Shown piece after piece: positions 5,347 through 9,602 of a stretch of 9,602 nucleotides of DNA. Origin of the DNA: Dehalococcoidales bacterium (GTDB taxonomy: Bacteria; Chloroflexota; Dehalococcoidia; Dehalococcoidales; UBA2162); assembly GCA_030648675.1 (NCBI GenBank), contig JAUSGV010000054.1, positions 1-9,602 on the forward strand, given 5' to 3'. A program made the position numbers and the translations under genes. Every line of letters starts with the position of its first letter. Position 1 is the first letter of the stretch. The notes under the pieces were generated by a model. The model searched no databases. It was not told where the DNA came from and worked only from the letters and a program-made list of their open reading frames with translations.

Positions 5347-7458
5347 TTAAACATTGAACAGCAGTTCTGAGTACGTAGGCATCGGCCAGTATTCGGCACC
5401 GACCATGGTCTCGAGCGTGTCGGCATCTTTACGCAGTTCGCCCATCTTTTTAAATACACCATCACGGTAAGAAATAGCCTGAGCCTTGGTGTCTCCGTGC
5501 AGGCTTGCTGCGGTATCTATTGCTTTCTCGAGTTTAGCCAGATTTGAGCTGAACGATATCAACGATTCACTTATCTTGTTGAACAATTCTTTCTCTATCT
5601 CAGCATTGCCTCCGACCGCAAGGATACTATCGATCGAGGATGCGAGGTCTGTCTTGTATCCGATGACGGCAGGCAGGATTTGACGCTTGGACATCTCGAC
5701 CATGGTCTGGCCTTCAATGTTGATCGTCTTACTGTAAATCTCATATTGTATCTGGCAACGGGCTTCCATCTCGATACGGGAAAGGACTCCGTGCTTTTCC
5801 ATTAAAGCCAGGTTCTTTTCCGCACAGATGGCTGCGAACGCTTCGACCGCGGAGTGGATATTCGGCAGTCCGCGCTTTTTAGCCTCTTTGACCCATTCTT
5901 CGGAGTAGTTATTACCGTTATAGATGACACGCTTGTGGTCTTTAATCGTTTCAAAGATGATCGCGCTGATTTCTTTCGGGACGTTTTTGGACTTTTCGAG
6001 CCGGTCGGCAAACTGGCAGAGACTTTCGGCGACGATAGTATTCAGAGTGAAATTAGCCTGAGCAATCGATTGCATCGAACCGACCATGCGGAACTCGAAC
6101 TTGTTACCGGTGAACGCGAAGGGCGACGTACGGTTACGATCGGTGGTATCTTTGGGCAGTGAGGGCAACGAATTAGTGCCCAAATTCATGATACCCCCTG
6201 ATTTGCTCTTGGTGGCGCCGCCTGCTTCGATTTGATCTAGAATGTCTGTCAGTTGTTCGCCGAGGAAAATCGAGATGATGGCCGGCGGTGCTTCATTGGC
6301 TCCCAGCCGATGGTCGTTACCCGGACTGGCGCAGGAGACACGCAGCAGGTCTGCATAATCATCGACGGCTTTGATGATCGCGCTAAGGAAGAGGAGGAAT
6401 TGGATATTTTCATGTGGTGTCTTTCCGGGCTCCAGCAGGTTCTGTCCTTCAACGGTAGCCATCGACCAGTTGTTGTGTTTACCGGAACCGTTGATGCCGG
6501 CAAATGGTTTTTCATGGAGTAAGCAGACAAGCCCATGCCGCAGGGCGATTTTCTTCATGGTCTCCATCGTCAATTGGTTGTGGTCGGTGGCGATGTTGGT
6601 AGTACTGAAAATTAAAGCCAGTTCATGCTGCGCCGGTGCGACCTCGTTATGCTTGGTCTTGGCAGAAACGCCCAGCTTCCATAACTCTGTGTCCAAATCG
6701 GACATAAAAGCGGCAATCCGGTCTTTAATATGGCCGAAGTAGTGATCTTCCATCTCCTGTCCCTTGGGAGGCTTGGCCCCGAAAAGCGTACGGCCGGTCA
6801 GGATTAAGTCCTCACGCTGGTCGAACAACTTCTTATCGATAATGAAATACTCCTGCTCAGGACCGACCGTTGTCGTGACCCGCTGAGTAGTTTTATTGCC
6901 AAGAATCCGGAGTACCCTTAGAGCCTGACGGTTCATAGCATCCATGGAGCGGAGCAGGGGAGTCTTCTTGTCCAGAGCTTCGCCGGTGTAAGAGGCAAAG
7001 GCAGTCGGGATATAAAGGCTGCCGTCCTTGACGAAAGCCGGCGAGGTGCAATCCCACGCGGTATATCCACGAGCTTCGAACGTGGCACGCAGTCCGCCGG
7101 ACGGGAACGAAGAAGCGTCCGGTTCGCCTTTGATCAACTCCTTGCCGGAGAACTCCATGACGACGCGGCCGTCAGCAGTCGGCGAAATGAAAGCGTCATG
7201 CTTCTCCGCGGTAATGCCGGTCATCGGCTGGAACCAATGGGTGAAATGGGTCGCCCCTTTACTTATCGCCCAGTCCTTCATCACCGAGGCAACGACATCT
7301 GCAACCTTCGGGTCGAGTGGCACCTGCTCTTCAATTGTCTTACGCAATGACTGATAAACATCCTTCGGCAGACTCTGGCGCATGACCGAGTCATTGAAGA
7401 CATCGCTTCCATAAATTTCTACCAGAGCAGTCATTTTATTTTCGTGCGTATGGCTCAT
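5347..7458 (-). CDS. glnN: Glutamine synthetase type III
   Basis: A large glutamine synthetase of the GSIII family, of about 700 residues (703 here), which carries extra N- and C-terminal regions compared with GSI. Motifs seen: FTHWFQPMTG near residue 75, typical of GSIII; metal-binding GPEQEYFIID; NEVAPAQHEL; the AGINGSGKHNNWS loop; GNDHRLGANEAPPAI, the GSIII signature; and NRTSPFAFTGNKFEFRM. The last 150 residues or so are helical and specific to this type. Two ATGs compete: 7467 directly abuts AGGAG (no spacing), while 7458 lies 9 nt after it, so 7458 is the likely start (MSHTHENK). The start lies 17 nt after the glnK stop, in the same operon as amtB1 and glnK. It performs the same reaction as the glnA product, probably under different nitrogen conditions; that division is inference. 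Confidence 0.95.
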   Translation of the reverse strand: MSHTHENKMTALVEIYGSDVFNDSVMRQSLPKDVYQSLRKTIEEQVPLDPKVADVVASVMKDWAISKGATHFTHWFQPMTGITAEKHDAFISPTADGRVVMEFSGKELIKGEPDASSFPSGGLRATFEARGYTAWDCTSPAFVKDGSLYIPTAFASYTGEALDKKTPLLRSMDAMNRQALRVLRILGNKTTQRVTTTVGPEQEYFIIDKKLFDQREDLILTGRTLFGAKPPKGQEMEDHYFGHIKDRIAAFMSDLDTELWKLGVSAKTKHNEVAPAQHELALIFSTTNIATDHNQLTMETMKKIALRHGLVCLLHEKPFAGINGSGKHNNWSMATVEGQNLLEPGKTPHENIQFLLFLSAIIKAVDDYADLLRVSCASPGNDHRLGANEAPPAIISIFLGEQLTDILDQIEAGGATKSKSGGIMNLGTNSLPSLPKDTTDRNRTSPFAFTGNKFEFRMVGSMQSIAQANFTLNTIVAESLCQFADRLEKSKNVPKEISAIIFETIKDHKRVIYNGNNYSEEWVKEAKKRGLPNIHSAVEAFAAICAEKNLALMEKHGVLSRIEMEARCQIQYEIYSKTINIEGQTMVEMSKRQILPAVIGYKTDLASSIDSILAVGGNAEIEKELFNKISESLISFSSNLAKLEKAIDTAASLHGDTKAQAISYRDGVFKKMGELRKDADTLETMVGAEYWPMPTYSELLFNV

Positions 7459-7475
7459 CGTGAACATCTCCTATT

Positions 7476-7850
7476 TTATATTGCTTCAGTTAACGATTGT
7501 TTGTTATGGTTTGTCAAGACCGCCTCCCCACTTTCTCCGGTTCTAACGCGGCAAATTTGCTCTACAGGCATCACGAATATCATGCCGTCGCCGAAAGAAC
7601 CAGTCCGGCCGGCTTCGCAGATAGTTTCCATGACGGTGGGGCAGTCTTTATCGCTTACCACAACTTCTATCTTTATTTTCGGCAAAAGGTCTACCCGGTA
7701 TTCCCCCACCCGCCATTGCAAAGAAATCCCCTTCTGTTGTCCCCGGCCGCTGACCTGGGTCACGGTGAGACCAATAAAGCCTTTATCCTCAAGAGCTTTC
7801 TTGACCGCTTCGAGTTTTTCTTCCCTGATGATACCTTCAACTTTCTTCAT
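7476..7850 (-). CDS. glnK: PII signal-transduction protein GlnK
   Basis: A trimeric PII protein that senses ATP/ADP and 2-oxoglutarate and blocks the Amt channel through its T-loop when nitrogen is sufficient. It is 124 residues, of which 112 are the usual PII length, plus a 12-residue tail. T-loop residues 37-55 keep QKG (39-41) and Tyr51 (the uridylylation site in enterobacteria), but position 46, Tyr in E. coli, is Trp. LLPKIKIEVVV (55-65) and TGSFGDG (83-89) match the family, and Arg101 and Arg103 are kept. Position 90, usually Lys, is Met. Its ATG overlaps the amtB1 stop as TAATG, with GGAGGAG about 8 nt upstream, so translation is coupled to the transporter it should regulate. No GlnD uridylyltransferase is in the window, so covalent control cannot be judged. 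Confidence 0.95.
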   Translation of the reverse strand: MKKVEGIIREEKLEAVKKALEDKGFIGLTVTQVSGRGQQKGISLQWRVGEYRVDLLPKIKIEVVVSDKDCPTVMETICEAGRTGSFGDGMIFVMPVEQICRVRTGESGEAVLTNHNKQSLTEAI

Positions 7851-9085
7851 TAAAGTTCTCCTCCATAAGCCCTTTCCCCATGCTGCGATATGTCCAAGCC
7901 AACCCTTTCCTCCATTTCGGTCACCCTGAGGCCGACAACGGCGTTGACTACTTTGACCAGAATCCAGGTCATACCAAAAGAAAAGCCCCAGACTACCAAT
8001 ACCGCAACCAACTGTTTGACAAACAGCATGGGATTACCCGAAAGCAATCCATTAGCGCCGGCCGGATTAACGGCGAGAGTGGCAAAAATTCCGGTAGCCA
8101 GGGCACCCCAGGTACCGCCGATACCGTGACAGGCCCAAACATCGAGAGCTTCATCAACCCCCATTTTCCGGGCACGGAACACCATCATGTAGTAAGAAAG
8201 TATTGCGGCGATAGCGCCGATGGGTAAAGCCGCCCAGGGCTGCACGAAACCGGCAGCCGGCGTGATGGCCACCAATCCGACAACCGCTCCCGTGGCGGTA
8301 CCAAGGAGGGACGGGCGGCGGTGGAACCAGCTCAGCAGCATCCAGGTCAACCCGGCAGCCGCAGCAGCGGTGTTAGTAGTAACAAAGGCGTTGGAAGCCA
8401 GCCCTCCAGCGGTCAGGGCACTGCCCGCGTTGAACCCGAACCACCCGAACCAGAGCAATGCCGCCCCGATGACAACCAATATAATGCTGTTCGGCTCCAT
8501 GGGCTCTTTTTCGCGAATACCCTTTCTGGGGCCGAGCGCCATCGCAATGGCTAAGGCAGAAACACCGGCGGTGATGTGGACGACGGTACCACCGGCGAAA
8601 TCAAGAGCTCCCATTTTCGCCAGCCAACCGCCGGCGCCCCACACCCAGTGGGCAACCGGGGTATAAACAAAGGTCAACCATAAAACGGATAGTAGCATCA
8701 GAGCACTAAACTTCATCCGTTCCACAACGGCGCCGGTCCAGAGGGCCACCGTAATAATGGCGAACATCGCCTGGTATATCATGAACGCCAGATGGGGCAC
8801 GGTGGTGGCATAGGTCGAGGACGGATCCTGTCCGACACCACTCAGTCCAAACCAGTCGAGTCCGCCAATAATCCCCCCTTTATCCGGACCGAAGCTCAGA
8901 CTGTAGCCATAGACGACCCAGAGAATACCTACCAGGGCCAGAATAGCGAAGCTCATCATGATTGTCGAAAGAACATTCTTTCTACGGACCATGCCTCCAT
9001 AGAAAAGGGCCAGCCCGGGTGTCATGAGCATCACCAGAGCTGACGAGACAAGAATCCAAGCTGTGTTACCTGTGTCCACTGTCAT
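7850..9085 (-). CDS. amtB: Ammonium transporter Amt (copy 1)
   Basis: A trimeric 11-helix ammonium channel in the cytoplasmic membrane. The protein has 411 residues. The pore features are all present: twin histidines His170 (in GGTVVHITAG) and His320 (in WACHGIGG), matching E. coli His168/His318; Phe108; Trp149 (HWVWG); and Asp162 just before the first His motif. A hydrophobic first helix (residues about 9-32) starts at once, with no long cleavable signal as in E. coli AmtB. The cytoplasmic tail ends DISQHGERAYGGEL, typical of Amts regulated by PII. ATG 9085 has AGAGGTG about 6 nt upstream. The stop overlaps the glnK start. It heads the amtB1-glnK-glnN unit, probably driven from the repeat-rich 9086-9196 region. 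Confidence 0.95.
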   Translation of the reverse strand: MTVDTGNTAWILVSSALVMLMTPGLALFYGGMVRRKNVLSTIMMSFAILALVGILWVVYGYSLSFGPDKGGIIGGLDWFGLSGVGQDPSSTYATTVPHLAFMIYQAMFAIITVALWTGAVVERMKFSALMLLSVLWLTFVYTPVAHWVWGAGGWLAKMGALDFAGGTVVHITAGVSALAIAMALGPRKGIREKEPMEPNSIILVVIGAALLWFGWFGFNAGSALTAGGLASNAFVTTNTAAAAAGLTWMLLSWFHRRPSLLGTATGAVVGLVAITPAAGFVQPWAALPIGAIAAILSYYMMVFRARKMGVDEALDVWACHGIGGTWGALATGIFATLAVNPAGANGLLSGNPMLFVKQLVAVLVVWGFSFGMTWILVKVVNAVVGLRVTEMEERVGLDISQHGERAYGGEL

Positions 9086-9105
9086 ATTTTCACCTCTTTG
9101 CCAAG

Positions 9106-9119
9106 TTGTAATAGTACAA
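9106..9119. promoter_or_regulatory. Palindrome upstream of amtB1, possible operator
   Basis: A perfect inverted repeat, TTGTA-ATAG-TACAA, lies 20 bp upstream of the amtB1 ATG. The minus-strand centre reads TACTAT, which matches TATAAT at four of six positions and could be part of a -10 box. It shares the half-site TTGTA with the direct repeats at 9157-9174. A role as NrpR or other regulator site is inference; the archaeal NrpR consensus (GGAA...TTCC) is different. Confidence 0.4.
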
Positions 9120-9156
9120 GTCTATCGCCGATTTATTTCTGCGATATTACGGTATT

Positions 9157-9174
9157 GTTACAACTATGTTACAA
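9157..9174. repeat. Tandem GTTACAA repeats, 11-bp period
   Basis: GTTACAA at 9157-9163 and again at 9168-9174, separated by CTAT, gives an 11-bp period (about one helical turn). On the minus strand this reads TTGTAAC-ATAG-TTGTAAC. The related palindrome at 9106-9119 carries the same half-site. Together they fill the amtB2-amtB1 intergenic region and may be a regulator or sigma-factor target. Confidence 0.4.
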
Positions 9175-9196
9175 AGAAGTAGCCCCAAAAGTAGAA

Positions 9197-9602
9197 TTAC
9201 GGCATGCCTCCGTAGGCTTTTTCGCCGTGCTGTGAAATATCGAGGCCGACATTTTCCTCTACCTCATTTACCCGGATGCCGATAACGGCTTTGACTATTT
9301 TTGCCAGTATCCAGCTCATACCGAAGGAAAATACCCAGACCACGGCTGCCGCCAGAAACTGTTTACCCAATAGTGTCCCGCTGCCGTATATCAAACCGTT
9401 GGCTCCAGCCGGGTTAACCGCTGTAGTGGCAAAAATACCGGTGGCAATGACTCCCCAAGTGCCGCCGATCCCATGGCATGCCCAAACATCAAGGGATTCA
9501 TCAACGCCCATCTTTTTCGACCGGAAGAGCATCACATAGTAAGATATGACAGCCGCCACCGCACCGATAATTATTGCTGCCCACGGTTGAATATAGCCGG
9601 CG
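9197..9602 (-). CDS. Ammonium transporter Amt (copy 2), C-terminal part
   Basis: The last 134 residues of a second Amt protein; its 5' part runs off the window. The reading frame is open to the edge, and the first visible residues (AGYIQPWAA) align with AGFVQPWAA of copy 1, so this is an edge truncation and not a pseudogene. The second pore histidine is present in WACHGIGGTWG. The tail keeps DISQHGEKAYGG, so PII control is plausible. Across the shared region it is clearly paralogous to copy 1 (most residues identical by eye) but has diverged in the loop after PAGANGL. The stop at 9197-9199 is followed by 111 nt of non-coding DNA before amtB1. No PII gene follows this copy directly. Confidence 0.95.
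   Translation of the reverse strand, partial: AGYIQPWAAIIIGAVAAVISYYVMLFRSKKMGVDESLDVWACHGIGGTWGVIATGIFATTAVNPAGANGLIYGSGTLLGKQFLAAAVVWVFSFGMSWILAKIVKAVIGIRVNEVEENVGLDISQHGEKAYGGMP

Noticed and set aside
7444..7929. Plus-strand ORFs over glnK
   Set aside because: They are antisense to a complete and well-conserved PII gene.
9197..9602. Second amt as a truncated pseudogene
   Set aside because: The frame stays open to the window edge and aligns with copy 1 beyond its first Met; the truncation is caused only by the window boundary.
1..9602. CRISPR array, tRNA, rRNA, or phage or defence island
   Set aside because: No regularly spaced repeats, no tRNA- or rRNA-like sequences, and no nuclease, helicase or toxin-antitoxin genes were seen; the window is mostly core nitrogen metabolism.

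Overview
The window looks bacterial. It has strong Shine-Dalgarno sites (AGGAGG type), a TATAAT-type promoter and Rho-independent terminators. An NrpR-type regulator sits beside glutamine synthetases of type I and type III, and base composition is near 50% G+C. NrpR is best known from methanogenic archaea but also occurs in some bacteria, notably Dehalococcoides and relatives. My best guess is therefore a Dehalococcoidia-like Chloroflexota, but this is inference from gene content only.

Layout, left to right. Positions 1-140 hold what looks like the outer end of an insertion element: two imperfect 21-bp direct repeats, perhaps preceded by the tail of a transposase frame. A gene-poor stretch follows, with at most one doubtful 38-codon ORF. 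A 14-TM DHA2-family MFS exporter gene (366-1922, +) comes next. It converges on a minus-strand pair: a 63-residue cysteine-rich protein (2407-2598) and an SRPBCC/START-like protein (1948-2391).

The rest of the window, all on the minus strand, is a nitrogen-assimilation block. Read in its own direction it runs: the end of a second ammonium transporter (amtB2, cut by the window edge); an intergenic region with repeated TTGTAAC-like motifs; amtB1-glnK-glnN as a tightly packed operon (9085 to 5347); a probable terminator; an extended -10 promoter; glnA (type I GS) followed 21 nt later by an nrpR-like repressor gene; and a clear intrinsic terminator at 2635-2670.

How they fit together: the Amt channels bring in ammonium. 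GlnK (PII) senses 2-oxoglutarate, ATP and ADP and gates Amt. The two unrelated-in-architecture glutamine synthetases fix ammonium into glutamine. The NrpR-like protein, co-transcribed with glnA, probably represses some or all of this set when nitrogen is plentiful. The most useful corrections to a default annotation are the start codons. The nrpR frame extends 26 codons upstream of the first standard start and probably begins at an ATC. glnA begins at 5153, not 5234. glnN probably begins at 7458, not 7467. I see no wholly new system. The most interesting points are the compact bacterial NrpR regulon and its possible operators.
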